Assembly: GCF_004118375.1 (NCBI RefSeq)
Contig: NZ_SDHX01000001.1
Span: 558,001-622,000 of the forward strand
Direction: 5' to 3'
Length of the DNA stretch: 64,000 bases
Source of the DNA: Oleiharenicola lentus
GTDB taxonomy: Bacteria > Verrucomicrobiota > Verrucomicrobiia > Opitutales > Opitutaceae
Shown: in pieces, positions 9,357 through 17,603 of the stretch
Position numbering within the stretch: the stretch's first letter is position 1
Layout of the letters: every line of letters begins with the position of its first letter
Translations under genes and position numbers: made by a program
The notes under the pieces: generated by a model
Told to the model about the DNA's origin: nothing
The model's database searches: none
The model's input: the letters and a program-made list of their open reading frames with translations, nothing else

Positions 9357-9815
9357 GTGGATCAGTATCCACAGCGCTTGGGCCACAAGACACCGGCCTG
9401 GGTGCCGTCCGGTGCGCTGTTTCATATCAGAATCCGAATCGGTAAGCAGCAGTCCGCGCCACTTACCCAAGCCGAGCTCTCGGCTGCCTTGTTGGGTTCA
9501 GCCGCCCATTATCATGGACTCGGCCGCTGGTGGTGTGAGTTGTTCCTGCTCATGCCTGATCATCTCCATGCGTTGATCCGATTCCCGGCCGAGCAAGGCA
9601 TGTCGCGCACAGTTCGCGACTGGAAGCGCGGAGCGGCACGATTTCACAGGGTTAGCTGGCAGGAGAATTTCTTCGATCATCGGATTCGTGATGGTCGACA
9701 GGCTCTTGAGAAGTGGCACTACATCCGGCGCAATCCCGTTGTGAAAGGATTGTGCGCCCACGAAGACAATTGGCCTCATTCGTGGGCTCCGTCGCGGGCG
9801 GAAGAAGCGCGTTGA
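9357..9815 (+). CDS. REP-associated tyrosine transposase (RAYT, Y1/IS200-like)
   Basis: 152 residues from a GTG start at 9357. It belongs to the Y1 transposase_17 (RAYT) group. The metal-binding HUH motif appears as MPDHLHALI, and the catalytic tyrosine lies in WHYIRRNPVVKGL, the YI..NPV signature of RAYTs. RAYTs are single-domain HUH endonucleases that nick at REP palindromes and are thought to spread them within a genome. The last codons and the TGA stop fall inside a palindrome copy (9801-9833), so the repeat supplies the gene's end. No second copy of the gene is in this window. The start is uncertain because no clear ribosome-binding site was found. Confidence 0.85.
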   Translation: MDQYPQRLGHKTPAWVPSGALFHIRIRIGKQQSAPLTQAELSAALLGSAAHYHGLGRWWCELFLLMPDHLHALIRFPAEQGMSRTVRDWKRGAARFHRVSWQENFFDHRIRDGRQALEKWHYIRRNPVVKGLCAHEDNWPHSWAPSRAEEAR

Positions 9816-9833
9816 GGAGCAACGCGCTCCACC
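9801..9833. repeat. REP-like half element overlapping transposase end
   Basis: GCGCGTTG and CAACGCGC flank a short loop, followed by CTCCACC. It matches the right half of the 9231-9314 element and contains the transposase stop codon. Confidence 0.7.
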
Positions 9834-9850
9834 GCGTGAGCAGTTTCAGG

Positions 9851-9973
9851 CGGAACGCACTGCTCCCCGGTGCGCTGGTTTGGGAGCGGGCGAGGTCGGA
9901 GAAGCAGCGCGTTGGGGAGCCATTTCGGCAGGCTCAAGGCCCTGAGCTCGTCGAACGGGCAACGCGCGCCACC
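9851..9973. repeat. REP-like composite palindrome, downstream copy with nested insertion
   Basis: It matches the upstream copy (GGAACGCACTGCTCCCC near its left end, CAACGCGCGCCACC at the right), but a 40-base segment at 9921-9960 interrupts the second hairpin loop. That segment is itself palindromic (TTCGGCAGGCTCAAGG then CCTGAGCTCGTCGAA), a repeat type common in many bacteria. The element abuts the stop of the M1 peptidase gene. Confidence 0.65.
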
Positions 9974-9974
9974 C

Positions 9975-12614
9975 TCAATCCTTCGCGGTCTGGCCGGCGA
10001 ACGTTTCCAGATACTTCACGATATTGGCCTGCTCCTTTGCGCGGAGGCGGAGGCGCAGGGCGAGGCGCTCGCTGGCCTTGGTGATGTTGACCTCGCTGAA
10101 CTCGGTTTTTCGGGCCGGGTCGAGGAGGAAGGCCTTGAGCTGGTTGAACAGCGGGGGCTCGGCGCTGGCGGCGACATTGATGAGTTCAGCGGTGTATTCC
10201 GGCGGCGCCTTGGCGGCGATGGCGTCCCAGTGCTCCATCACCCACGCCACCGCGAGCTCGCGCAGGTCGGGGTCGCCGCCGACCCGGTTCACCACGCGCA
10301 GAAATTCGGTCGAGTTCATCGCCGGCGTGAGTGACCAGGCGAGCGCTTCCCGGGCCAGCGCCGGTTCGTGGAAGCTGCCCAAAGCGCCGATGAGCGACGA
10401 ACGGAAGGCGGGCGTCTGCGGCTTCTCGAACAGGGCCTGGAGCGCGGCGAGGTAGGCTGCGTCGCCATGGTAGGCGGTGATGCTCAGCGCGGTGCCGCGC
10501 AGCGTCGGATCGACCTGAGCGGGGTTCGCGAGACAGAGCGCGGCGAGACGGCGACACTCGGCGACGATCGCCGGGTCGGCGCCGGTGTAGCCGAGCGCGC
10601 CATAAAGCGTCACCCGCAGCGGCCCATGGGACGCCGGCTCGTCGGGTTTCGGCTGGAAACCGAGGCGGTCGAGGATCGGGCGCAGGATGGCGCGGCGGTA
10701 GGCATGGTAGGCCTCGCGCGAGGCGTCGTTGATGAAAGTGTTGTCGAGGCCGGCGACACTGCCCGAGACGACGGCGTTGACGTCGGGGTCGAGGTCGCGG
10801 GCAAAGGCGGTCACGTAGGCGAGGTAGTCATTGCCGTCGATCAGCCCGGCGCTGAAAAGGGCGGACACGTTGTCGAGCAGGCCGACGCGTTCGATGGGCG
10901 CCAGCAACGCCGCCTGGCGGGCGAGGCGGGCGTTGAGCTCGGGTGAGAGGCTCCAGCGATAATAACCGGATTCGTCGGAGTTCGGGTAAATCCAATCGGC
11001 TTCGGCGAGTCCGGGGATGCGGACGAGCTGGGTGGATTCCGTGAACAGGATGCGCTCGCGGTGGATTTCGCCGTGCCGGCTCCAGTTCAGGATGACCGGG
11101 ATGCGCCACTGGCCCGGCAGCTGGGGATCGCCGAGATTGTTGAAGCGACGCTGGGTCAGGCGAAGCTGGCCGTCGGCCTCGAGGGCGACGCTCACGAGCG
11201 GCACGCCGGGCTGCTCAATGAAACTGGCGAGCATGCCGGTGATGTCATCACCCGAGGTCGCGCTGAAGGCGTCCCAGAGATCGTTGGCCACCGTGTTGCC
11301 CCAGCGGTGCTTGAGGAAATAGGTGCGCATGGCGGCGCGGAACTGCTCCGGTCCGATCCAGTTCTCGACCATGTCGAGGATGCCCTTGCCCTTGTTGTAG
11401 GTCAGCACATCGGCGAGTTGGGCGAGGTCGGTCTCGGCCGTGACCTTGCGGCGGATGGCGGTGACCGAGGGCAGGGCGTCGGTCCGCATGGCGGACTTCA
11501 CCCCGCGGCTTTCGCTGATCTTCACGCGGAATTCCGGATACTGGTGCTCGACGATGCGGCCGGCGATCCAGTCGGCGGTGGACTCATTGAGCCAAAGGTC
11601 GTCCCACCAGGCCATGGTAACGAGGTTGCCATACCACATGTGCGCCATCTCGTGGGCGGTGGTGGTGGCGAGCCAGCGCCGGGTGGTGAACGGCGCCTTG
11701 GCCGAGTCCAGCAGGAGGCCGCGGTCGACCCAGGTGATCAGGCCGGCGTTTTCCATCGCACCATAGACGTATTCGGGCACGGCGATCTGGTCGAGTTTGG
11801 CGTAAGGGTAAGGGATGCCGAAGTATTCCTCGAGCCGGGCGAGAATCGGGGCCGCGACCTTGGCGGCCTCGGCGGCGAGCGCGCTCTGGCCCTTGGGGGT
11901 GATGATGCGGCCGGGCACGGAGAGACCGGGGACCGGCACGTATTCGAACGGCCCCACGGCCAGCGCCACGATGTAGCTTTGCATCGGCGGCGTGCGGCCG
12001 AAATGGATCGTCTTCCAGTCGCCGTCACGGGTTTCGTAGGCGACGGCGGCGTTGGTCACGGCTTCAAGCCCAGCCGGCACCGTCAGCGTGAGCTGCCAGG
12101 GAATCTTGAACGACGGCTCGTCCCAGCAGGGGAAGGCCCTGCGGGCGTGGGTGTCCTGCAGCTGCGTGAAGAGATACGGATCGCCGCGGCTCACGGTCTT
12201 GTAGAGGCCGAGCCCGTCGCGGGTGTAACGCGCGGTGTAGTCGATGGTGAGGCGGTATTGTCCGGCCCCGAGTTCGCGCGGGGCGGTCAGCGTCACGAGG
12301 CCGTGTTTGGCGTTGGTCACCTCGGCCGTGAGCGGGACGGAGTCGCCGTCGTTGTTGGCGAGCGTCGCGGTGCCAAGCACAAGGTCCTGCGCGTGGAGGC
12401 GGAAGCTCTTGAAAGGTTGGTTTGCGTGCAGGTCCACGAGCACGCGGCCGGCGTAGTCGTCCTTGGCCGGATCAAGCGTCAGCTCGACGCTTTGCGCGAC
12501 GGGCACGACTTCGCGGGTGAGACGCAGCGGATCAACCGACTCCGCGGCGTAGGGCGAGGGACTGAGAAGCGGAAGGAGCAGCAGGGCGCCCAGACGGCGC
12601 AGGCAGAGGTGCAT
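9975..12614 (-). CDS. M1 family aminopeptidase, secreted
   Basis: A zinc metallopeptidase of the M1 (aminopeptidase N-like) family that removes N-terminal residues from peptides. GAMEN (about 285-289, substrate N-terminus recognition) and HEMAH at 321-325 with the third ligand E344 form the HExxH-x18-E zinc site. The C-terminal half is the helical ERAP1-like domain. The chosen ATG at 12614 gives a clean signal peptide (MHLCLRRLGALLLLPLL, cleavage after SPYA). An in-frame ATG at 12668 would add 18 residues unlike a signal peptide. About 879 residues, normal for the family. Probably periplasmic peptide degradation for nutrition. The gene lies in the same orientation as the M16 peptidase but is separated from it by a terminator and a repeat. 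Confidence 0.92.
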   Translation of the reverse strand: MHLCLRRLGALLLLPLLSPSPYAAESVDPLRLTREVVPVAQSVELTLDPAKDDYAGRVLVDLHANQPFKSFRLHAQDLVLGTATLANNDGDSVPLTAEVTNAKHGLVTLTAPRELGAGQYRLTIDYTARYTRDGLGLYKTVSRGDPYLFTQLQDTHARRAFPCWDEPSFKIPWQLTLTVPAGLEAVTNAAVAYETRDGDWKTIHFGRTPPMQSYIVALAVGPFEYVPVPGLSVPGRIITPKGQSALAAEAAKVAAPILARLEEYFGIPYPYAKLDQIAVPEYVYGAMENAGLITWVDRGLLLDSAKAPFTTRRWLATTTAHEMAHMWYGNLVTMAWWDDLWLNESTADWIAGRIVEHQYPEFRVKISESRGVKSAMRTDALPSVTAIRRKVTAETDLAQLADVLTYNKGKGILDMVENWIGPEQFRAAMRTYFLKHRWGNTVANDLWDAFSATSGDDITGMLASFIEQPGVPLVSVALEADGQLRLTQRRFNNLGDPQLPGQWRIPVILNWSRHGEIHRERILFTESTQLVRIPGLAEADWIYPNSDESGYYRWSLSPELNARLARQAALLAPIERVGLLDNVSALFSAGLIDGNDYLAYVTAFARDLDPDVNAVVSGSVAGLDNTFINDASREAYHAYRRAILRPILDRLGFQPKPDEPASHGPLRVTLYGALGYTGADPAIVAECRRLAALCLANPAQVDPTLRGTALSITAYHGDAAYLAALQALFEKPQTPAFRSSLIGALGSFHEPALAREALAWSLTPAMNSTEFLRVVNRVGGDPDLRELAVAWVMEHWDAIAAKAPPEYTAELINVAASAEPPLFNQLKAFLLDPARKTEFSEVNITKASERLALRLRLRAKEQANIVKYLETFAGQTAKD

Positions 12615-12825
12615 CCGGCTTATGACACAAGGCGTCATAAGGGAATCAAGCCTCGGATGGGAGGACATGACCAGGGAGGCGGGACTATCAGTCCCGCTGG
12701 TGGCCTGTTGCAGATCCTCTGCTCACGGAAAATGAACCCCGTCGCATTCCAGCTGGATCGCAACGGCCCGCAAGGCGGGCCTGCTAATGAAAAGTCCGGG
12801 GGCGTTGTAGGTATTTGATGCCAGG

Positions 12826-12925
12826 CCACACCCCGCCCTGCGGGCACCCCTCTCCAGAGGGGACCTCAAGCCACGCCGCCGAAAATCCCCTCTGGAGAGG
12901 GGTGGCGCGCAGCGCCGGGGTGTGG
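12826..12925. repeat. 100-bp intergenic inverted repeat
   Basis: Two arms with CCACACCCCG, a GC-rich stretch and CCCCTCTCCAGAGGGGA face each other across a short spacer. The 461-base gap at 12615-13075 otherwise holds only a terminator and no convincing gene. Confidence 0.7.
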
Positions 12926-13039
12926 GGGCAAGGTTGCCAGCTTATCATTCGCCGAAACTACCGAAGACCACCGGCTTCCTCCGCCCTCTCGCGATGACAA
13001 CAGTCCAGAAGCTGCAGGCATTTGGTATCAAATCGTATC

Positions 13040-13068
13040 AAAAAAACGCCCGCCGTCTGGCGGGCGTT
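13040..13068 (-). terminator. Rho-independent terminator
   Basis: A perfect 10-bp stem (AACGCCCGCC / GGCGGGCGTT, loop GTCT) is followed on the minus strand by a run of T. It lies just past the stop of the M16 peptidase gene. Confidence 0.85.
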
Positions 13069-13075
13069 ACAGGAA

Positions 13076-15904
13076 TCACTCGAACTTCCGGGTCTTCTTC
13101 CACGCGGGGCGGTCGGTGAAGGTGGGCTTTTGCGCCTCCTTTGACTCGTGCTGGCGGGCGAAGCCGAGGAAGGTGCGCATCTGGCGCGTCGAGAGACCGA
13201 GCGCGTCCTCGAGGATCCGGCCGGCGCGTTCCTTGGTGAGGCCCTCGAGCGCGGCGATGGTTTCGGCCTGGCGGTTCCAGTCGCCCGCGCGGTTGTAGGC
13301 GAGATCGAAGAGGCGCTTGGCCCGGTCGGCGATGGCCTTGTCCTTTTCCTCCAGCTGCGATCGCACGCCGCCGATGATCGTGGTCCAAGCCTCGTCGGGG
13401 AGGCCCTCGAGCATGAGCGGCAGCTTGACGATGAAGTCGTCGGCGCGTTTTTCGAGTTCGTCGGCGGAGTATTCGCCGGACTGCACGATGAAGTAGGCGA
13501 AGTTGGTGTTTTCCTCCCCGCCGGCATTGGCGCCCACGATGTAGCCGAGCTGCTGGCGGGTGCGAAGCTCGGAGTAGAAGGGCTCGCCCATGAAGTTGCC
13601 CAGCACGAGGGTGGCGGCCCGGATCTCGGGCGAGTCGTCGCCGAGCAGGTATTCCCGGCGGAAGGCGGAGTTGTTCACGAGCAGCTTCTCGTTCGTGCGG
13701 ACCGACTCACCGGCGGACTGGGTGAGCAGGCGGCGGCGCAGGAGGTCGGCGTTGGCCACGGGCTGGCTCTTCAGCGCGGCGGCGAGCTGGCGGGCGTGGG
13801 CGATGGCGGCGTCGGCGGTGACGTTGCCGTGCACGAGGGCCTCGAGCTTGCCGCGGGCATAAAGTTTTTTCGCGAAGGCCCGGACGTCGGCCAGCGTGAT
13901 CTTTTCCGCCACGGGCAGCTGCTCGTCGGGGCGGAAGTGGAACTCGCGGATGGCGGCGCGGCGGGTCTCCGTCAGGATCAGGTAGGCGTCGCCGCGGGGG
14001 AAGTTGGCGAGCTCGCGCAGCAGCCGGTCCTTGAGGGCGGCAAAGCGCTCGTCAGGCAGGGAGAAGTCCACGAGGTTGGCGGCGATGGCATCGAGCAGAC
14101 GCGGGGCGGAGGCATCGTAACCGTCCACGGCGAGCTCGACGCCTTCCAGCGCGGCGTTGAAGGCGAAGTTCAGCCCGGCTTCGCGCGCGGTGTAGGCGGT
14201 CTCGTTGAGCGACTCGCGGATGCAGGCCTCGTAGAAGCGGAGCAGCACGGAGGTTTCCAGCGAGGCGAGCGAACGGGGCAGACGAAAGCGATAAACTTCG
14301 GCGGCCATCGGGCGGAGGAATTCGGTGTCTTGGGCGTAGTAGAGGCTGAGCGCGGGTTCGTCGATGAGCTGCACGGGCTGGGTAGGCAGCACGGCGGCGC
14401 TGGCGGGAATGAAGGGATTGGGCTTGGGCAGCTGGATGGCGGCGACGTCGGGCGGGTTGAGCAGCGCCTGATAGGCCGGGCCGGTGTCCTCGGTGTAGCT
14501 GTATTTCGTGCCATAGTAGGGCTCGGTCTTGTCGGTGGCCACGCCCTTGGCGGTGAGCACAGCGAGCAGGTTGTCGGGCCGCAGGTGGCTGAGGATCAGG
14601 CGGTAGGTTGCGGGGTCTTCCTTGAGCCAGAGCCAGGGCACACGGTCGGCGACTTCGAGCGGGTAGTCGCGGATGAGGTTGGCCAGCTGCACGGCGCGGT
14701 CGGCGCCTTCGCCCTTGTCGCGGAAGGTCTCGTCGAGCCGGGCCAGGGTCGCGCGTTCTTGGAAGAGATGCGACGGATAGCCGGCCGCGCGCAGGCGTTG
14801 GAAGGCGGCGAACACGAGCTCGAGCACGCGCGGGTATTTTTCCAGGCCGGCAGGCGTGAGGCTCACGCTGACGTTGAACGAGCTGAACTCGTTCGCACCC
14901 GCCTCGACGCCGGCGCCAAGCGCGGTCGCCAGCCCCTCGGCCTTGAGCGCGGAGAGCAGGCTGCCCTCACCCTCGTGCCCGAGGATGAAGCCGACGAGCA
15001 CGTCGGACTTGCCGGCCCAGAATTTCCTCGTGCCGGGCAGCGGGAATTCAAGCGTGAGCTGGCGCAGGTCCTTGACGGGCTCCATGCGCACGAGCCGCAG
15101 CGCGGCCTTGGGCGGCAGGTAGTCGGCAGGGTAGGCGATGGGGGTGAGTTTCCGGTTCTCGATCGGGGAGAAATGGGTGCGCGCCCACGCCTCGAGCTGG
15201 TCGAGGCCGGCCTTGCCCGCGAGGGCGAGCGTCATGGTGTTGGCGCTGTAGTGCGCGCGGTAGAAGGCGAGGAGCTCCTCGCGCGTCGTGCCGCCGAGCG
15301 TGTCGCGGCTGCCCGTGCTAAAATGGTTGGCCGGGTGGCCGGCGCGGTAGAGGGAGTTGCGCAGCTGGTATTCGCGCCAGAGGTCGTTCTCGAGGTTTTT
15401 CTGGTTCTCGGAGTTCACGGCGTTCATCTCGCGGTCGGTGAACTCCGGCGTGAAGAGCGGGGCGATGAAGAACTGTGCGAGGCGGTCGAGCGCACCCTCG
15501 AAGGCCTCGTGACGGATCTCGAACATGTAGTTGGTGTGGTCGCCGGCGGTGTAGGCGTTGTTGTAGCCGCCGTTGGCGCGGAGGTAATTGCCGTAGTCGG
15601 CCTCGTCGGGGTATTTCTCCGTGCCGAGGAAGAGCATGTGCTCGAGGAAGTGCGCGAGACCCTGGCGGTTCGCGGGGTCGCTGTAGGAGCCCACGCCGAC
15701 GGCGAGCGACGCGGAGGACTTGTTGAGCTTCGGATCGGAAAGCAGGATGACCTTGAGCCCGCTATCGAGCGTGAAGGTGCGGTAGGCGGCCTCGTCGTTG
15801 GGCGCCTGCGGGCGGGGCGGGATATCGGCGGGCGCCGCAGCGCGCAGAACCGGAAGAAGCACGAGCACCAGCAAAAGAACGGGGGCGAAGAATCGTTTTA
15901 GCAT
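13076..15904 (-). CDS. M16 family (insulinase/pitrilysin-like) peptidase, secreted
   Basis: 942 residues, about the size of E. coli pitrilysin. The inverted zinc motif HxxEH is HFLEH at residues 85-89, and the downstream NSENQKNLENDLW segment matches the place of the third zinc ligand. A signal peptide (MLKRFFAPVLLLVLVLLPVL, cleavage near RAAA) predicts periplasmic location. Four M16 domains are expected from the length: catalytic, two middle, and a C-terminal half without the metal motif. The family degrades peptides and small proteins inside a closed chamber. A strong terminator follows. Together with the M1 aminopeptidase it suggests periplasmic peptide scavenging. Confidence 0.93.
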   Translation of the reverse strand: MLKRFFAPVLLLVLVLLPVLRAAAPADIPPRPQAPNDEAAYRTFTLDSGLKVILLSDPKLNKSSASLAVGVGSYSDPANRQGLAHFLEHMLFLGTEKYPDEADYGNYLRANGGYNNAYTAGDHTNYMFEIRHEAFEGALDRLAQFFIAPLFTPEFTDREMNAVNSENQKNLENDLWREYQLRNSLYRAGHPANHFSTGSRDTLGGTTREELLAFYRAHYSANTMTLALAGKAGLDQLEAWARTHFSPIENRKLTPIAYPADYLPPKAALRLVRMEPVKDLRQLTLEFPLPGTRKFWAGKSDVLVGFILGHEGEGSLLSALKAEGLATALGAGVEAGANEFSSFNVSVSLTPAGLEKYPRVLELVFAAFQRLRAAGYPSHLFQERATLARLDETFRDKGEGADRAVQLANLIRDYPLEVADRVPWLWLKEDPATYRLILSHLRPDNLLAVLTAKGVATDKTEPYYGTKYSYTEDTGPAYQALLNPPDVAAIQLPKPNPFIPASAAVLPTQPVQLIDEPALSLYYAQDTEFLRPMAAEVYRFRLPRSLASLETSVLLRFYEACIRESLNETAYTAREAGLNFAFNAALEGVELAVDGYDASAPRLLDAIAANLVDFSLPDERFAALKDRLLRELANFPRGDAYLILTETRRAAIREFHFRPDEQLPVAEKITLADVRAFAKKLYARGKLEALVHGNVTADAAIAHARQLAAALKSQPVANADLLRRRLLTQSAGESVRTNEKLLVNNSAFRREYLLGDDSPEIRAATLVLGNFMGEPFYSELRTRQQLGYIVGANAGGEENTNFAYFIVQSGEYSADELEKRADDFIVKLPLMLEGLPDEAWTTIIGGVRSQLEEKDKAIADRAKRLFDLAYNRAGDWNRQAETIAALEGLTKERAGRILEDALGLSTRQMRTFLGFARQHESKEAQKPTFTDRPAWKKTRKFE

Positions 15905-16008
15905 GGGTAAGGAACGGGTTGATTGGAGCCGAACCTAATACGGGTTCCGCGAGGATGCCAACAGGACAAATGGTGCCTCGACGGGATGGGCGGCGAGGGA
16001 CCGGATAG

Positions 16009-16066
16009 GTAGCGGCGCTCTATGAGCGTCGTTCTTCAAGGCACGGCGGCCATAGACCGCCGCTAC
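16009..16066. repeat. 58-bp intergenic palindrome (GTAGCGGCG...CGCCGCTAC)
   Basis: The left arm begins GTAGCGGCGCTCTATG. The right arm, read in reverse complement, begins GTAGCGGCGGTCTATG, with a loop near TTCAAGG. It sits just before the next gene and argues against an upstream start at 16072. Confidence 0.7.
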
Positions 16067-16125
16067 AGCGGATGAAGCGTGGCTCGACTTGGTGGACGCG
16101 TCCGGTTTGGGTGCGGCGCATTCTC

Positions 16126-16938
16126 ATGCTCAGTCGCCTTTTTCGCCGATTCGCCACCACCTGTCCGCCCGCCGGACGGGAACTCGGGCTGTTGCGGGAG
16201 CACGAGGACATCGCCAAACGTCACGCCCGCGTGCACGCGGCCTGGGCGCCACATCTGGCAGAAAGTCGCAAGACCATCTTGGAAACCGCCGGGCGGTGTC
16301 CGCAGCGCCGGCGCGCGCTGGTCATCGGCGCGGGTGATTGCCTCGATGTGCCGGTGGCGGGACTGGCGAAGCTTTTCGGCGAGATCGTGCTTGCCGACAT
16401 CGTCACCAGTGCCGAGGTGCGGCGCTGGGAGAAAAAGCTCCGCGGCCGCGTGTGCGGCGTGAACTGGGACGCCAGCGGCGCGCTCGCGACGCTGGCCGCC
16501 GTGCGCGAGACCGTGACGGCAGGCGAGGCGCCGGAAATCTTTGCCCGCGCTGATCCGGGCCCGCCGCCGGGCGGCGAGGCGGATTTCATTGTGTCGGCCA
16601 ATTGCATCTCGCAACTCGGCCTCGTGCCCGGGCACTCATTGCCGGCGCAGGCGAAGGACAAGGCGTTACCCGAGCGCTGTGCGAAGGCGGCGGCAAAGCG
16701 GCACCTCGATTGGCTGAAGGCGCGCCCTGGTGTGCGTCTGCTCCTCGCCGACGCCGCGCGATTCGACCTCAGCCCCGACGGGAAACAGCTCAAGAAGGAG
16801 ACCCTGCACGAGCGCTTCGGCCTGCCGAAACCCGACCGCACCTGGCGCTGGAACCTCGCCCCGATCCCCGAATGGTCGCCCGACTTCCACCGCGTGCACG
16901 ACGTGGGGGCGTGGGTGTTCCAACCGACAGCTCCCTGA
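16126..16938 (+). CDS. hypothetical protein, methyltransferase-like Rossmann motif
   Basis: About 270 residues from ATG 16126. An in-frame ATG at 16072 directly abuts a palindromic repeat and is judged less likely. The central segment ALVIGAGDCLDVPV followed by EIVLADI resembles motifs I and II of class I SAM-dependent methyltransferases (glycine-rich loop, then an acidic residue ending strand 2). A later segment (ADFIVSANCISQL) could be motif IV. No family can be named and the substrate is unknown. It precedes the sigma-factor cluster but is separated from it by an operator-like palindrome, so it is probably not part of that unit. Confidence 0.7.
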   Translation: MLSRLFRRFATTCPPAGRELGLLREHEDIAKRHARVHAAWAPHLAESRKTILETAGRCPQRRRALVIGAGDCLDVPVAGLAKLFGEIVLADIVTSAEVRRWEKKLRGRVCGVNWDASGALATLAAVRETVTAGEAPEIFARADPGPPPGGEADFIVSANCISQLGLVPGHSLPAQAKDKALPERCAKAAAKRHLDWLKARPGVRLLLADAARFDLSPDGKQLKKETLHERFGLPKPDRTWRWNLAPIPEWSPDFHRVHDVGAWVFQPTAP

Positions 16939-16942
16939 CGTT

Positions 16943-16961
16943 TGTAACGTAATACGTTACA
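16943..16961. promoter_or_regulatory. perfect 9-1-9 palindrome, candidate operator of the ECF/GH67 cluster
   Basis: The sequence is TGTAACGTA, a central A, then TACGTTACA. It lies 100 bases before the ECF sigma gene and just after the previous stop. The odd-centred GTnnnAC core is the pattern typical of FadR-type GntR regulators. Another pair of palindromes at 31366 and 31486 shares the CGTAATACG centre. The assignment as an operator is inference. Confidence 0.55.
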
Positions 16962-17060
16962 TGTCTTCGGAGCGGTCGAAATTCCCATTAATGGATTTGG
17001 CAGGGAGGAGTGTCGTAATAGATTGAATCCGCATCAGGGTTCCCTCCATCGCGATATCCC

Positions 17061-17603
17061 ATGCCTCCGCCTGATCCGGAAATTGCCCGTTGGTTTGCCG
17101 AGGAAGTGCAGCCGCACGAGGCGGCGCTGCGGGCATGGCTGCGCAGCCGGTTTCCCACGCTCAAGGATGCGGACGACCTCGTGCAGGAATCCTACACCCG
17201 GCTGCTCAGGACGCGGAGAACCGGTTCCATCGCCTGCGCCCGGGCCTTCCTTTTTGTCACGGCGCGCAACCTGGCGCTGAACCAGTTGCGCCACCTGCGC
17301 CACGAACGGCCCGAGGGGATCACTGAATTGGACGCCTCGGGGGTCTTGGATGAGCGCACGGCAATCCCAGAATCGGTGGCCCGTGCCGAGGATCTCCAGC
17401 TTTTGATCCATGCCATCCAAGCCCTGCCCGACCGCTGCCGTCAGATCATGACGCTGCGGAAGATCTACGGCTTTTCCCAGCGGGAAGTTGCCCAGCGGCT
17501 TCATATTTCCGAGCACACGGTTGAGGCGCAGGGAGCCATCGGTCTCCGCAAGTGCATCGAGTATTTTCGACGCAACGGTTACAGTCGTGGCTTTCGCCCA
17601 TGA
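17061..17603 (+). CDS. ECF RNA polymerase sigma factor (FecI-like)
   Basis: 180 residues with only regions 2 and 4. Region 2 contains DADDLVQESYTRLL and ARAFLFVTARNLALNQ. Region 4 is a helix-turn-helix with GFSQREVAQRLHISEHTVEA. It directs RNA polymerase to promoters of a small regulon and is normally held inactive by the FecR protein encoded next. The stop overlaps the fecR-like start (ATGA), so the pair is translationally coupled. With the STN-bearing TonB receptor downstream this forms a cell-surface signalling set of FecI/FecR type. Confidence 0.93.
   Translation: MPPPDPEIARWFAEEVQPHEAALRAWLRSRFPTLKDADDLVQESYTRLLRTRRTGSIACARAFLFVTARNLALNQLRHLRHERPEGITELDASGVLDERTAIPESVARAEDLQLLIHAIQALPDRCRQIMTLRKIYGFSQREVAQRLHISEHTVEAQGAIGLRKCIEYFRRNGYSRGFRP

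Larger units (their letters stand above)
9231..9973. mobile_element. RAYT transposase with flanking REP-like palindromes
   Basis: A tyrosine (Y1) REP-associated transposase gene is bracketed by copies of one composite palindrome: 9231-9314 upstream, 9801-9833 at the gene end and 9851-9973 downstream. Shared parts are GGAACGCACTGCTCCCC and GCGCGTTG(n)CAACGCGC. This is the arrangement known for RAYT/REP units, in which the transposase recognises the palindromes. Confidence 0.75.

Noticed and set aside
11061-12818. 585-codon plus-strand ORF opposite the M1 aminopeptidase
   Set aside because: Antisense mirror; GAMEN and HExxH motifs are on the minus strand.
13148-15901. 917-codon plus-strand ORF opposite the M16 peptidase gene
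   Set aside because: It mirrors a clearly homologous gene with signal peptide and zinc motif. The composition is Gly/Val/Glu/Arg-rich without any recognisable domain, as expected from antisense of GC-rich coding DNA.
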